Shown here: in pieces, positions 28,392-37,549 of the stretch
How the letters are laid out: each line of letters begins with the position of its first letter
How positions within the stretch are numbered: the stretch's first letter is position 1
Assembly (NCBI GenBank): GCA_035495615.1
Contig: DATJFP010000099.1
Location: forward strand, 1 to 57,886
DNA length: 57,886 nucleotides
Direction: 5' to 3'
From: Verrucomicrobiia bacterium
Lineage (GTDB): Bacteria > Omnitrophota > Omnitrophia > Omnitrophales > Aquincolibacteriaceae
Made by a program: the position numbers and the translations under genes
Notes under the pieces: generated by a model
The model's input: the letters and a program-made list of their open reading frames with translations, nothing else
The model's database searches: none
What the model was told of the DNA's origin: nothing

Positions 28392-30975
28392 GATGGAAAA
28401 AGGGAAGGCATGGACTCCTCCAGGCGGCACCGTCCAGGTTTCCGACCTGCGGCGGGCCTCGCGCGCCGGCACCATGGCGGTTTGCACGGTGGCGTCCAAA
28501 AATTATCTCGCCTACCTGCGCGTCTTCAGCAGGAGTTTCCGGCACCATCATCCGGACATCCCCATCTACGTGCTGCTGACCGACCAGATCGAGGGGTGCT
28601 TCAACCCCGCCGAAGAACCGTTTGAAATGATTCCCCTTCAGGCCTTGGACAATATCCCGGATCCCTGGACTTTCTTTTTCAAATATTCCGCGCTCGAGCT
28701 GAACACGGCGGTGAAGCCCTATTTCTTCGAAACCCTTTTCCGCCGTTACGGCCTTCAAAAACTCATTTTTTGCGATCCGGACATGGTCTTTTACTCCTCC
28801 ATGGATGAGGCCTGGCAGGCCCTGGAAGACCATCCTTTGCTTCTGACGCCGCATATCACGGTTCCCTATGGAGATACGTCTTATCCAGGGGAGTTGGAAA
28901 TCAGCCGGGCAGGCCTCTTTAACCTGGGATTTCTGGGGCTTTCTAATTCATCCAAAACAATGGATTTTTTGGGATGGTGGCAACATAAGCTCTACGATCA
29001 ATGTTATATGGACCCCACCCAAGGCCTTTTTGTAGACCAAAAGTGGGCTGGCTTTGCCATGGTGTTGGTCGAGGGCACCCAAATTCTCCGGAACCCTTCC
29101 TATAATATGGCTTATTGGAACCTCCACCAGACCCAGCATCAAATGGACTTCCGGGGCGGGCGGCTTTTCTGGCAGGGGAAACCTGCCGTGTCCTTCCATT
29201 TCAGCGGGTTTGACCCTTTGAAGCCCGGCCCCATTTCCCGGCATCAGAACCGCTTCCACCTCAACGATGTGCCTCAGCTCCGGCCTTTGTTCGAGGATTA
29301 TGCGGCGCGCCTGTGCGAAGCCGGGTATGCCGAGTCCAGCGCCTGGCCCTATGCCTTCGGCTATTTCGAAAACAACGTGCGCATCCCTCAGGAAGCCCGG
29401 AGCCTTTACCGGGACCTCGGACCCAAGGCCGCGGTTTTTGGAAATCCTTTCCGGACCGGCCCGGGAAGTTTTTTCGAATACCTGAACGAATCCGCCGAAG
29501 GAAGAAAACCTTCCAAGCCAGGGATGACGCGTTTGGTCCAAAAAATTTACGCGTCCCGAAACGATGTGCGCGAAGCTTTTCCCGAAGCCGGGGAACGCCC
29601 CGGGGGCGGTTTTTTTTCCTGGCTCAGGGATGCCGGAGCGCGGGAACACGGGCTCGACGGCGCGTTTGTGGAAGCGGCCGTGGGCGGGTACCGACCGTCG
29701 TGGGGCGAGCGCGTCCGCGCGTTTTTCAAAACGCGCCTGACGAAGAAGCAGATTTTTATTTTCCTATGGACCGCAAAACGCGATGCGCTGCAACTTGTCC
29801 GTGATGCGGCCGACGCGGCCGCGCGCCGCATCCAGGCGCGCCGGATGGAATGCCTGCCTTTCGGCGCCAATCTTGCCGGCTATTTCCAGGGTGTTTTCAG
29901 CACGGCCGAAATCACGCGCTCGTCGGTCGAAGCGCTGAAGGCCGCGGGCATTCCGCATGTCCTCACCAACGTCTCCGAAGCCCGCCATAATCATGGGGAC
30001 AGGACCCTCAGCCATTTCCAGGCGTCCAACCCGTACCGGTTCAACCTGGTTTTCGCGAACGCGGACATGGCCACGCATTTCTGGCGGGGGAGGCCCGTCC
30101 AATTTTCCGCGGCGCGGACCAACATCGCGCTTTGGTTCTGGGAGCTTCCGCGTTTTCCGGCCCGGTGGAGCCGGAGTTTCGATTATTATCAGGAGATCTG
30201 GACGCCGACCACGTTTTGCCTGGAAAGTATTTCGCGCGCGTCCGCTGTTCCCGTTTTGAAAATGCCCACGCCTGTCATCATGGAAAAACAGCCGGACCAG
30301 CGTGAAGCCTTTGGCTTTTCGCGCGGGGACTTTGTTTTTTTGTTCTGCTTTGATTTTCTGAGCGTGCTCGAGCGCAAAAATCCTTCGGCGCTGATCCGCG
30401 CGTTCCGGCTCGCGTTTGGAGACCGTCCCGGGATCCACCTGCTGATCAAAACGATCAATTCCCATCATGAACCGGAGAAAATGCGCCGCCTTCAGGACGA
30501 AGCCCGCGGAGGGCGCATCCGCCTGCTGGACGCGCATCTGGCCAAGGCGGAACTGAGCAAGCTCATGAATTCCTGCGATGCCTATGCCGCGCTTCACCGC
30601 TCGGAAGGCTTTGGGCAGGCGATCGCCGAGGCCATGCTGCTCGAAAAGCCCGTGATCGCAACCGGCTACTCCGGCAACATGGAGTTCATGACGCGCGAGA
30701 ACAGTTTCCCGGTGCGCTATGCGTTGACGCCGATCCCCCAGGATTATGATCCCTACGAGAAAGGCCAGGTCTGGGCCGATCCGGACGAGGCTCATGCCGC
30801 GGAGCTCATGCGCCAGGTCCATGAAGACAGGGGGCTTGCCGCGCAAAAAGCGGAAAGGGCAGCCCTCGAGATCCGCCGCGCCATGAGCCCGGAGGCCTGC
30901 GGCCGGGCCATGAAAGAAAGACTGCTCGAGTTGTCCCGCTCCTCATCCCCCCAAAAGAAACGGCCGATAAACTAG
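28384..30975 (+). CDS. Bifunctional glycosyltransferase: GT8-like N-domain and GT4 C-domain
   Basis: An 863-residue protein with two glycosyltransferase halves. The N-half (residues about 30-300) contains VCTVASKNYLAYLRVFSRSF, QKLIFCDPDMVFYSSM (DxD-type) and FVDQKWAGFAMVL, as in GT8-like retaining enzymes. The C-half (about 490-850) is GT-B: LWFWELPRFPARWSRSF, FLFCFDFLSVLERKNPSALI, LLDAHLAKAELSKLMNSCDA and the GT4 EX7E-type EGFGQAIAEAMLLEKPVIAT. It overlaps the preceding gene by eight bases and ends the plus-strand polysaccharide run. Part of the N-half (28921-29040) is clearly lower in G+C than its surroundings. Confidence 0.85.
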   Translation: MSEMEKGKAWTPPGGTVQVSDLRRASRAGTMAVCTVASKNYLAYLRVFSRSFRHHHPDIPIYVLLTDQIEGCFNPAEEPFEMIPLQALDNIPDPWTFFFKYSALELNTAVKPYFFETLFRRYGLQKLIFCDPDMVFYSSMDEAWQALEDHPLLLTPHITVPYGDTSYPGELEISRAGLFNLGFLGLSNSSKTMDFLGWWQHKLYDQCYMDPTQGLFVDQKWAGFAMVLVEGTQILRNPSYNMAYWNLHQTQHQMDFRGGRLFWQGKPAVSFHFSGFDPLKPGPISRHQNRFHLNDVPQLRPLFEDYAARLCEAGYAESSAWPYAFGYFENNVRIPQEARSLYRDLGPKAAVFGNPFRTGPGSFFEYLNESAEGRKPSKPGMTRLVQKIYASRNDVREAFPEAGERPGGGFFSWLRDAGAREHGLDGAFVEAAVGGYRPSWGERVRAFFKTRLTKKQIFIFLWTAKRDALQLVRDAADAAARRIQARRMECLPFGANLAGYFQGVFSTAEITRSSVEALKAAGIPHVLTNVSEARHNHGDRTLSHFQASNPYRFNLVFANADMATHFWRGRPVQFSAARTNIALWFWELPRFPARWSRSFDYYQEIWTPTTFCLESISRASAVPVLKMPTPVIMEKQPDQREAFGFSRGDFVFLFCFDFLSVLERKNPSALIRAFRLAFGDRPGIHLLIKTINSHHEPEKMRRLQDEARGGRIRLLDAHLAKAELSKLMNSCDAYAALHRSEGFGQAIAEAMLLEKPVIATGYSGNMEFMTRENSFPVRYALTPIPQDYDPYEKGQVWADPDEAHAAELMRQVHEDRGLAAQKAERAALEIRRAMSPEACGRAMKERLLELSRSSSPQKKRPIN

Positions 30976-30997
30976 TCTGAAAAATTGCCGGGACGCC

Positions 30998-31026
30998 TTT
31001 AAACTTCCTGGAACACCGTCTATACT
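30998..31026 (+). promoter_or_regulatory. Promoter of the histidine kinase gene
   Basis: TTTAAA (30998-31003), 17-base spacer, TATACT (31021-31026). The transcript would have a leader of about 80 bases containing the palindrome at 31077-31092. Confidence 0.45.
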
Positions 31027-31076
31027 TTTGTAAGGTATGGGAGTTTTTTCAGTCTTTTTTCAAACATCCTCATAGC

Positions 31077-31092
31077 TTACCGTTTACGGTAA
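31077..31092. promoter_or_regulatory. Palindrome upstream of the histidine kinase
   Basis: TTACCG TTTA CGGTAA, a perfect 6-bp inverted repeat 20 bases before the ATG at 31112. It could be an operator or a short leader hairpin next to the ribosome site (GGGAG). Confidence 0.4.
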
Positions 31093-31111
31093 AGGACTGT
31101 CGGGAGAATCG

Positions 31112-32971
31112 ATGAGCGAACCTACGGAATCCGGCGTCAAGGTTCCATCCATCGCCGTGTCCGCCGAAAAAATCACAGTGCTGGCCATCGAGGATGACCC
31201 GACCTACGTCGAGCTTCTGAAAAAGTTCCTTTCCCCGCTTCAGCGGCCCGCTTACGAAATCGATCATGTGTCCACGCTGGCCCAGGCCATGGAAGTCCTG
31301 GCCAAGGGCGGGCATGACGTGATTCTCGCGGACCTGATGCTTCCCGACAGCGAAGGCGTCGCAACCTTCGAAAAAATCCACGAAAAATTTCCGAGCAAGC
31401 CCATCATCGTCGTCACCGGCATGGCCGAGGACGAAGTCGCGCTCGAGGTGATGCGCAAGGGCGCGCAGGACTTCATGACCAAAAGCGCGCTCAATACCAA
31501 GCTGCTCGCGCGCGCGATCCCTTACGCGATCGAGCGCAAGAAAGCGCAGCACGACGCCTTCCTCGTCAACGAAAAATACCGCACGATTTTCGAGAACTCC
31601 GCCGTGGCCATCATGATGGCCGACCCGCAGGAGCGGATCATCTCCTGGAACAAGTTCACGGAAAACTTTTTAAAGATGACGCCAAAGGACCTTTGCCTGA
31701 AGCCGGTCAGCTCGCTGTATTCGGAAATGGAATGGCGCCGCATCCGCTCGTACAACATCCGCGAAAAAGGCGTGCAGCACACGCTCGAGACGCAGGTCAT
31801 GCGCAAGGACGGCGTGGTCCTGGACGTAGACATTTCGATCAGCGTGCTCAAAGACGAAAACGGCAAGATTACCGGATCGATCGGCATCCTGAAGGACATC
31901 TCCGAGCGCAAGCGCGCCGCGCGCGACATCCAGCGCGCTGAGGAAAAATACCGCACGATTTTCGAAAACTCCGCGGTCGCCATCACCGTGACCGACGAGG
32001 AGGAACGCATCGTGTCCTGGAACAAATTCGCCGAGGATTTCCTGGGCATGACGTACGAGGACCTGTACCTGCGCCCCGTGGGCTCGCTTTATCCCGAAGA
32101 AGAATGGACGAAGATGCGTTCTTACGACATCCGCCGCAAAGGCATGCAGCACGTCGTCGAGACCCGTGTCTTCCGCAAGGACGGAAGCCTGCTCGACGTG
32201 GACATCTCGATCCGCGTGCTCAAAGACGCGCACGGCAAGATCACCGGTTCCATCGGCATCATGAAAGACATCACCGAACGCAAAAAGCTTCAGCACCTCA
32301 AAGACGAATTTGTCAGCACCGTCAGCCACGAACTGCGCACGCCGCTTTCCATCGTGCGCGAATCCATTGCGCAGGCCGCTGAGGGGATCCTGGGCCCGAC
32401 CACGCCGGAACAGCAGAAAGTCTTCCGCATGTCCGTGGCAAGCGTGGACCGGCTGACGCGCATCATCAACGACCTCTTGGACGTCTCGAAAATCGAGGCC
32501 CAAAAGCTGACGCTGTACAAAGAGCGTTTCGACCTGCTGGATGCGCTGCAAATCCTGAAAGCCGAATTCTCGGGCCGCGTGCGGGAGAAAAACCTGAAGC
32601 TGGACATTTATGCGCCCACGGAAAAACTCGAGGTCTATGCCGACAAAGACCGCGTGATCCAGATTTTCACCAACCTGATCAGCAACGCGGTCAAATTCAC
32701 GGACCAGGGGCAGATCACGATTTCGTGCCAGGACGCGGGCGGACTCGCGGAATGCTCGGTCACGGATACCGGATGCGGCATTCCGGAAGAATATCTTCCC
32801 AAAATCTTTTCCCGGTTCGAGCAGTTCGGCGCTCCTAAGAGCGGCATCGAAAAAGGCACCGGCCTCGGGCTTTCGATCTGCAAAGGCATCGTTCAGCTCC
32901 ATGGCGGCGAAATCCGCGTCGAGCCGAACAATCCTCAGGGCACCCGCGTCATCTTCACGCTTCCTCGCTGA
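31112..32971 (+). CDS. Hybrid sensor histidine kinase: REC-PAS-PAS-HisKA-HATPase
   Basis: A 619-residue soluble kinase without membrane segments. The receiver domain comes first ([14 protein letters not shown], phospho-acceptor in [11 protein letters not shown], switch lysine in FMTKS). Two closely similar PAS domains follow (each starting [13 protein letters not shown] and ending ITGSIGI.KDI.ERK). Then come the HisKA phospho-histidine motif [14 protein letters not shown], the N-box [10 protein letters not shown], the G1 box [13 protein letters not shown] and the G2 box [18 protein letters not shown]. An N-terminal receiver suggests that it is itself a target of another kinase. No output regulator is adjacent, so its partner is elsewhere. 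The ATG at 31112 has GGGAG six bases upstream. Confidence 0.93.
   Translation: MSEPTESGVKVPSIAVSAEKITVLAIEDDPTYVELLKKFLSPLQRPAYEIDHVSTLAQAMEVLAKGGHDVILADLMLPDSEGVATFEKIHEKFPSKPIIVVTGMAEDEVALEVMRKGAQDFMTKSALNTKLLARAIPYAIERKKAQHDAFLVNEKYRTIFENSAVAIMMADPQERIISWNKFTENFLKMTPKDLCLKPVSSLYSEMEWRRIRSYNIREKGVQHTLETQVMRKDGVVLDVDISISVLKDENGKITGSIGILKDISERKRAARDIQRAEEKYRTIFENSAVAITVTDEEERIVSWNKFAEDFLGMTYEDLYLRPVGSLYPEEEWTKMRSYDIRRKGMQHVVETRVFRKDGSLLDVDISIRVLKDAHGKITGSIGIMKDITERKKLQHLKDEFVSTVSHELRTPLSIVRESIAQAAEGILGPTTPEQQKVFRMSVASVDRLTRIINDLLDVSKIEAQKLTLYKERFDLLDALQILKAEFSGRVREKNLKLDIYAPTEKLEVYADKDRVIQIFTNLISNAVKFTDQGQITISCQDAGGLAECSVTDTGCGIPEEYLPKIFSRFEQFGAPKSGIEKGTGLGLSICKGIVQLHGGEIRVEPNNPQGTRVIFTLPR
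31571..32314 (+). repeat. Tandem duplication of the PAS domain
   Basis: The coding unit at 31571 recurs at 31943, an offset of 372 bases (124 codons). The opening GAAAAATACCGCACGATTTT is identical at both positions, then the copies diverge mainly by substitution. Confidence 0.8.
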
Positions 32972-32988
32972 TCCGGGAAATCTTCCGG

Positions 32989-33017
32989 TTGCGGCCTTTC
33001 TTGCGATCCCGTACACT
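32989..33017 (+). promoter_or_regulatory. Promoter of the DUF255 gene, leaderless arrangement
   Basis: TTGCGG (32989-32994), 17-base spacer, TACACT (33012-33017), then six bases and ATG at 33024. No ribosome site precedes the ATG. Confidence 0.5.
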
Positions 33018-33023
33018 GTCCGC

Positions 33024-35198
33024 ATGACGTCCGGCACAAAACCCAACCGTCTCATTCGTGAAAAAAGTCCGTATCTTCTCCAGCACGCCATGAATCCCGT
33101 GGATTGGTATCCGTGGGGGGAAGAGGCTTTTGAAAAAGCGCGCCGCGAGCAAAAGCCGGTTTTTCTTTCCATCGGCTATTCCACCTGCCACTGGTGCCAT
33201 GTCATGGAAGAAGAATCTTTTTCCGATCCCGCGGTCGCGCAGATCCTGAACAGTGCGTTTGTGCCCGTGAAGGTCGACCGCGAAGAGCGGCCCGACGTGG
33301 ACCATGTTTACATGGATGCGGTCATGGCCATGACCGGTTCCGGCGGCTGGCCGCTCAATCTTTTTCTCACGCCCGAACTCAAGCCCTTTTACGGCGGCAC
33401 TTATTTCCCGCCGCGCGATGCCTACGGCCGGCCGGGTTTTGGCACGATTCTCCTCGCCCTCGAGGAAAAATGGAAAACCGAGCGCGAGGGCATTGAAAAT
33501 GCCGGCCAGGGTCTGGTTCAGGCGCTGCAGGCCCATGCCGCGGGCGAAGGCGCGGAAAGACAGGCGCTCGCCCCGGGGCTTCTGGACCGCGCCGCGGGAG
33601 AAATGCAGGAGCGCTTTGACGACGAAAATGGGGGATTCGGCGAGGCCCCGAAATTTCCGTCCAGCCATGGACTTTCCTTCCTTCTTTATTATGGAAAGAA
33701 CACGGGGCAGACCGTGCCGCTGCGCATGGTGGAAAGGACACTCGCGGCCATGGCGCGCGGCGGGATATGGGACGCTTTAGGCGGCGGCTTCCACCGTTAT
33801 TCCACCGACGAACGCTGGCATGTGCCGCATTTTGAAAAGATGCTTTACGACCAGGCGCTGCTCAGCCGCACTTACACCGAAGCCTTCCAGGTCACGTCCA
33901 AACCGCTGTACCGCGACGTCGCCATGAAGATTTTCGATTACGTTCTGCGCGATCTCCGTTCGCCTGAAGGGGGATTTTATTCCGCAGAGGATGCGGACAG
34001 CGTTCCCGGCGTCGAGCCGGGAAGGTCTTCGCAGTCCCGGCCCGACGGGGACCGGGGCAGCCTGCCTGCTGCCGATGCGACGAAAAAAGTCGAAGGCGCT
34101 TTTTATGCGTGGAAGGCGGCGGAACTGAGCAGCCTTCTCACGGAAGAGGAGATGAACCTATTTGCCGCGGCTTACGGCGTGGAAGACAAAGGCAATGTCT
34201 CGCATGATCCGTTCGGCGAATTTGCCGGAAAGAACGTGCTTTATCAGAGCGCGCTCGAAGAGGGGCTGGCGCAGGACACGGGCAAAACAAGAGAGGAAGT
34301 GAAAGAAATTCTGGAACGCGCATCGGCTAAGCTGTTCGCGGCGCGCGCGAAACGGCCGCGTCCGCACCTCGACGACAAGATCCTCATGGATTGGAACGGC
34401 CTCATGGCCGCGGGTTTTGCCTATGCGGCGCGGGTTTTCAAAGACAGCCGCCTCGAAAAAGCGGCACGGGAATCCGTGGACTTCATCCGGACGCGCCTGC
34501 GGCAAAAAGACGGGCGCTACCTCCACCGCTGGCGGGAAGGCGAGGCCGCGGTGCCGGCCTTTCTCGACGATTATGCGTTTTTCATCCACGCTCTCTATGA
34601 ATTGTACGAGACTACGTTCGACGCCGCTTATTTAAAAGAGGCGCTGCATGTGGCCGAAGACATGATCCGCCTTTTCGTCGATCCGGACAAAGGTGGATTT
34701 TTTTTCACGGGCCGCGACGCGGAACCGCTATTTTCCCGTCCAAAGCCGGCTTACGACGGCGCGATCCCGTCGGGCAATTCCATGGCCATCTGGGTCCTGG
34801 CCAGGCTCGGCAATCTGACGCTGCGCCAGGATTTGCGCGACGCCGCGTCCAAGGCGCTGGAAGCCTTGTCCTGGCAGATCAGCGCGCGGCCTTCGGTTTA
34901 TCCCGTGTCGCTCTGCGGCCTGGACATCCTCATGGGGAACGCCGAGGAAATCGTCATCGCGTCCTCCAGTGAAGAAGAGGCCCGGGCCTGGGCGGACGAA
35001 GCCGCGAAGATCCTCGCGCCGGGCCGCGCCATTGCCCTGAGCACGGGAGAAAAAAATGCCGAAGAATGCATTCCTTTCCTTCAGCAGCAGGTGCCGCTGC
35101 AAGGCAAGACCACGGCGTACTTTTGCCGGAACGGCGCTTGCCGCCAGCCGGTCCAATCCCGCGACGAATTCCTGAAACTTCTGCAGGAGCCCCGCTAG
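33024..35198 (+). CDS. Thioredoxin-domain protein of the DUF255/YyaL (SPATA20) family
   Basis: A 724-residue cytosolic protein. The N-terminus [24 protein letters not shown] and the redox-like [14 protein letters not shown] (CxxC) identify the family. It continues with [20 protein letters not shown] and [24 protein letters not shown], and then a helical (alpha/alpha)6-barrel-like region with [22 protein letters not shown]. The biochemical role of the family is not settled. An insertion of about 25 residues ([19 protein letters not shown] region, about 34000-34080) interrupts the usual AEDADS...EGAFYAW block. The ATG at 33024 matches the family's usual N-terminus; the frame is open further upstream into the kinase gene. 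Confidence 0.92.
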   Translation: MTSGTKPNRLIREKSPYLLQHAMNPVDWYPWGEEAFEKARREQKPVFLSIGYSTCHWCHVMEEESFSDPAVAQILNSAFVPVKVDREERPDVDHVYMDAVMAMTGSGGWPLNLFLTPELKPFYGGTYFPPRDAYGRPGFGTILLALEEKWKTEREGIENAGQGLVQALQAHAAGEGAERQALAPGLLDRAAGEMQERFDDENGGFGEAPKFPSSHGLSFLLYYGKNTGQTVPLRMVERTLAAMARGGIWDALGGGFHRYSTDERWHVPHFEKMLYDQALLSRTYTEAFQVTSKPLYRDVAMKIFDYVLRDLRSPEGGFYSAEDADSVPGVEPGRSSQSRPDGDRGSLPAADATKKVEGAFYAWKAAELSSLLTEEEMNLFAAAYGVEDKGNVSHDPFGEFAGKNVLYQSALEEGLAQDTGKTREEVKEILERASAKLFAARAKRPRPHLDDKILMDWNGLMAAGFAYAARVFKDSRLEKAARESVDFIRTRLRQKDGRYLHRWREGEAAVPAFLDDYAFFIHALYELYETTFDAAYLKEALHVAEDMIRLFVDPDKGGFFFTGRDAEPLFSRPKPAYDGAIPSGNSMAIWVLARLGNLTLRQDLRDAASKALEALSWQISARPSVYPVSLCGLDILMGNAEEIVIASSSEEEARAWADEAAKILAPGRAIALSTGEKNAEECIPFLQQQVPLQGKTTAYFCRNGACRQPVQSRDEFLKLLQEPR

Positions 35199-35201
35199 AA
35201 C

Positions 35202-35798
35202 ATGGACGGGCGCATGATGGAATTCGTGATGCTCCTCGAAAAGTTTTTGCCGTGGGCGCTTGTCCTTTTGGGGGCTTATCTTGTCCTGGGGCGCGTGTCG
35301 CCGGAGCTGGCGCCGCAAAAAAAATGGATGCTGCGCAGTGCGGGCGTGCTGCTGATTTTCGCGGGAATCGCCGGCCCCTGGCTCGGCGGGAAAAAAGCCG
35401 GCGTCGAATGGATGCCGTACAAGCCCGGCATTCTCGAGCAGGCCGCGGCCGAAGGGAAGCCCGTGATCCTTGATTTTGCCGCGGCATGGTGCGAGCCCTG
35501 CCATGATCTCGACCGCTACACCTACACGCATCCGCAGGTCGTGGCCGCTCTGGCGCCGCTCAACCGGATCAGGGCCGACATGACGGACATGGAAAAGCCC
35601 GAGAACATCGAGCTGACGCTGAAGTATCACATCGAAGGGCTTCCGACGCTGCTTTTTCTGGACGGCGGGGGAAATGAAATCGAAGGCAGCCGCGTCATGG
35701 GCTTCATCGGGCCGCTGGAGCTGGTCATGCACGTGAAGTCGCTCGCGGCCAAGGCCGGCGCGTCTTCGCAGTCCGGCGCGGCAAAGCCGGCTCAGTAG
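35202..35798 (+). CDS. Membrane-anchored thioredoxin-like protein (DsbD C-terminal type)
   Basis: A 198-residue protein with two N-terminal hydrophobic segments (FLPWALVLLGAYLVLG and SAGVLLIFAGIAGPWLG) followed by a thioredoxin fold. The redox motif is WCEPC in ILDFAAAWCEPCHDLDRYTY, and the cis-proline is in IEGLPTLLFLDG. This resembles the gamma domain of DsbD and related thiol:disulfide proteins, with the active site probably periplasmic. It starts three bases after the DUF255 stop, so the two are co-transcribed, which suggests a shared redox role. Its 3' end overlaps the convergent deaminase gene by seven bases. Confidence 0.87.
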   Translation: MDGRMMEFVMLLEKFLPWALVLLGAYLVLGRVSPELAPQKKWMLRSAGVLLIFAGIAGPWLGGKKAGVEWMPYKPGILEQAAAEGKPVILDFAAAWCEPCHDLDRYTYTHPQVVAALAPLNRIRADMTDMEKPENIELTLKYHIEGLPTLLFLDGGGNEIEGSRVMGFIGPLELVMHVKSLAAKAGASSQSGAAKPAQ

Positions 35799-36259
35799 AC
35801 TTTTTTACTTCCGGTTTCGTTAAATCCTTTGAAGAGGCGCAGGCACTCGGAACGCATGAAGGGGCCGATGATCTGGATCCGGCTCTTTCCGAGTGACTTG
35901 ATCTGGCGATTGGAAAGCCTGAGCTCGTTGAACCCGATGCTTTTCGCGTCCGCGATCGTGGCGCCGTAAAAAATCCGCGACACCCGCGCCCAATGGAGCG
36001 CGCTGAAGCACATGGGGCAAGGCTCGCACGTGGAATAAATGTCGCAGCCCGTGAGGTCGATCTGCTTTAATTTTTCGCAGGCCTTGCGGAGAGCGTGGAC
36101 TTCGGCATGGGCGGTGATGTCCGTGCTTTTCCAGACCACGTTGTGCTCGCAGGCAATGACTTTGTCGTCTTTGACGATGCAGGCGCCGAAAGGCGTCTGT
36201 CCTTTGCGGATGCCTTCGCGGGCTTTTTCCATGGCCAGGCGCATGAACTTTTTTTGCAT
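35792..36259 (-). CDS. Nucleoside/guanine deaminase, CDA-fold zinc enzyme
   Basis: A 155-residue deaminase. Zinc ligands are in HAEVHALRKACEKL and CEPCPMCFSALHWARV, the H(A)E...PCxxC signature of the cytidine/deoxycytidylate/guanine deaminase superfamily. PFGACIVKDDKVIACEHN and a C-terminal FNETGSKKVY are like guanine deaminase (GuaD/YfhC) and TadA relatives. It probably acts in purine salvage. The ATG at 36259 gives the usual family N-terminus (MQKKFMRLAMEKAREG); an open frame continues upstream to 36445 without similarity. Confidence 0.9.
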   Translation of the reverse strand: MQKKFMRLAMEKAREGIRKGQTPFGACIVKDDKVIACEHNVVWKSTDITAHAEVHALRKACEKLKQIDLTGCDIYSTCEPCPMCFSALHWARVSRIFYGATIADAKSIGFNELRLSNRQIKSLGKSRIQIIGPFMRSECLRLFKGFNETGSKKVY

Positions 36260-36378
36260 AAAGTCGTTTCCTCGCTGGGAAAGGTATCCCGTGTGTCCCG
36301 CCTTGTCAAGCGGAGGAAAAGGAAGAAATCCGGCCGGCTGCGGTTTTTTATTGAAGGAATCCGCGCTTTGACCGTCAA

Positions 36379-36409
36379 TTAACGGTATTGTTGTGTCCTG
36401 CGGTACAAT
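36379..36409 (+). promoter_or_regulatory. Promoter of the YHS-domain gene
   Basis: TTAACG (36379-36384), 19-base spacer, TACAAT (36404-36409). A small inverted repeat ACCGT/ACGGT (36371-36386) overlaps the -35 region. Confidence 0.35.
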
Positions 36410-36443
36410 AGAGCATTGAGAATTCCAACCTCGAGGAGGAAGC

Positions 36444-36770
36444 ATGAAATCGTTTGCGATCGTATTGGCTCTTGTTTTTTCCGCAACCGGCGCCCTTGCG
36501 CCCGCTGCGCTGGCTGTAGGCGAGGAAGCCGGCGGCGTTCTCGACGTCCAAAATAAGTTTTGCCCTGTAGATCACAAGCCCGTGGACCAGGAGCATTCCG
36601 TGGTTTACGACGGCAAACTGTACCATGTCTGTTCGGCCCGCTGCGAATCCAAGTTCAATAAGGATCCCAAGACGTATGCGGCGAAAGTCATTCTGCCTTC
36701 TCCGGGCGGCCAGCCGGGCGTGAATGCGGACTCTGCGCAGGAAGCTAAGAAGCTTACCGAAGGTCAATAA
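36444..36770 (+). CDS. Exported small YHS-domain protein
   Basis: A 108-residue protein with a clear signal peptide (MKSFAIVLALVFSATGALAP, cleavage probably after ALA). The mature part is a YHS-like domain: NKFCPVDHKPVDQEHSVVYDGKLY then HVCSARCESKFNKDPKTYAAK. The spaced cysteines of YHS domains are thought to bind metal. The tail is hydrophilic. A strong ribosome site GAGGAGGA lies seven bases before the ATG. It is likely a periplasmic metal-related protein. The gene is followed by a series of RNA hairpins and a 43-codon ORF. Confidence 0.82.
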   Translation: MKSFAIVLALVFSATGALAPAALAVGEEAGGVLDVQNKFCPVDHKPVDQEHSVVYDGKLYHVCSARCESKFNKDPKTYAAKVILPSPGGQPGVNADSAQEAKKLTEGQ

Positions 36771-36771
36771 A

Positions 36772-36886
36772 CCCTCAATGAAATGAGGGGGTTGGCATGA
36801 TGTATGCCTTTAGAAAGGGGTGCGGAAAGCTTGGCGGTTAAAACCGCTTTCCGCCCCACAAAAAGGTCGTTTCTTTGACTTTTTTG
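36772..36886 (+). terminator. Three consecutive hairpins after the YHS gene
   Basis: Hairpin 1: CCCTCA/TGAGGG (36772-36789). Hairpin 2: GCGGAAAGC/GCTTTCCGC, 9 bp (36822-36854) with an alternative inner CGGTT/AACCG fold. Hairpin 3: 36859-36868 with 36877-36886, 10 bp including one G-U, A-rich on one side and T-rich on the other. They may terminate or process the YHS transcript, or regulate the small ORF downstream. Confidence 0.45.
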
Positions 36887-36908
36887 TTACAAATTCAAGG
36901 AGGCCGTC

Positions 36909-37040
36909 ATGCAGAAGATTTACAAGAGCATCGAGAGCCGTATCCGTCTTTGGGTTTTTGAAGAAGAGCGCCGTATCCTGAGCTCCCTCAAAACCCCGCA
37001 GAAAAACGTGCAAACTGCCCGCGTTATGAAGGCCGCTTAA
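36909..37040 (+). CDS. Small 43-residue protein with strong ribosome site
   Basis: ATG at 36909 with a perfect AAGGAGG (36897-36903) five bases upstream. The product is 43 residues, rich in Arg/Lys/Glu, with an amphipathic helix around RIRLWVFEEERRILSSL. There is no signal peptide and no recognised family. The TAA stop lies in the loop of a 7-bp hairpin (37029-37047), which would terminate immediately after translation. The tight ribosome site and flanking hairpins make it likely to be translated; its function is unknown. Confidence 0.6.
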   Translation: MQKIYKSIESRIRLWVFEEERRILSSLKTPQKNVQTARVMKAA

Positions 37041-37047
37041 CGGCCTT
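37029..37047 (+). terminator. Hairpin overlapping the stop of the small gene
   Basis: AAGGCCG / CGGCCTT with loop CTTAA containing the stop codon. Only a short T-containing sequence follows, so it is a weak intrinsic terminator or mRNA 3' end. Confidence 0.4.
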
Positions 37048-37065
37048 TCAAAACCTGGTTTTTGC

Positions 37066-37094
37066 TTGGGATTCTCGTTAAACGCGGATACAAT
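37066..37094 (+). promoter_or_regulatory. Promoter of the small lipoprotein gene
   Basis: TTGGGA (37066-37071), 17-base spacer, TACAAT (37089-37094). The leader to the GTG at 37154 is about 50 bases. Confidence 0.5.
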
Positions 37095-37153
37095 GCTCCC
37101 GTTTCGAAGTCGTATCAACCCGCTTGACCCGTCAATAGAGATAGGAGACCGCT

Positions 37154-37357
37154 GTGAAAACGAAGACCAGGATCCTCGCAGGGGTGGTAGGCCTGTGCGC
37201 CCTTGCTCTCGCCGGATGCGCTTCCAGCAAAGAACCGCAAACCATCGACGTTGCCGACCGCATTGCCCAGGCCCGCGCGAATTATCATAATCCCGCGGTG
37301 AGCGCCGGACCGACGGCGACCGGATATTCCGGCTCGAGAAAAGCCTACATCAAGTAA
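37154..37357 (+). CDS. Small lipoprotein
   Basis: A 67-residue protein beginning with GTG and a TAGGAG ribosome site. The signal sequence ILAGVVGLCALALAGC ends in the lipobox LAGC, so the mature protein is about 46 residues, lipid-anchored and hydrophilic (SSKEPQTIDVADRIAQARAN and onward). It has no recognised domain. It is followed by a strong intrinsic terminator, so it is monocistronic and probably abundant. Confidence 0.78.
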   Translation: MKTKTRILAGVVGLCALALAGCASSKEPQTIDVADRIAQARANYHNPAVSAGPTATGYSGSRKAYIK

Positions 37358-37378
37358 CTCCGATTTTCCTTCCTGACG

Positions 37379-37413
37379 CCCGGCCCGGATATTCCTTCGG
37401 GCCGGGTTTTTTT
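37379..37413 (+). terminator. Intrinsic terminator after the lipoprotein gene
   Basis: 9-bp G+C-rich stem CCCGGCCCG/CGGGCCGGG with a 10-base loop, followed by TTTTTTT (37407-37413). Confidence 0.9.
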
Positions 37414-37549
37414 CCCAAAAAAGCCTCGACTGAACCCCGCCCTCCGCGTTGCAAGCGGCCATGCAGAACGCCAAGGAAAGTAGATCAGCACGCGGCCCCG
37501 AGTGCGCCGGATTTTTCACACGGGCCAGGCCGGGGGGGCCGGCGGGCAG

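Noticed and set aside
31571-32314. PAS repeat as an assembly artefact
   Set aside because: The copies differ by many substitutions, so they are not a duplicated read or assembly error.
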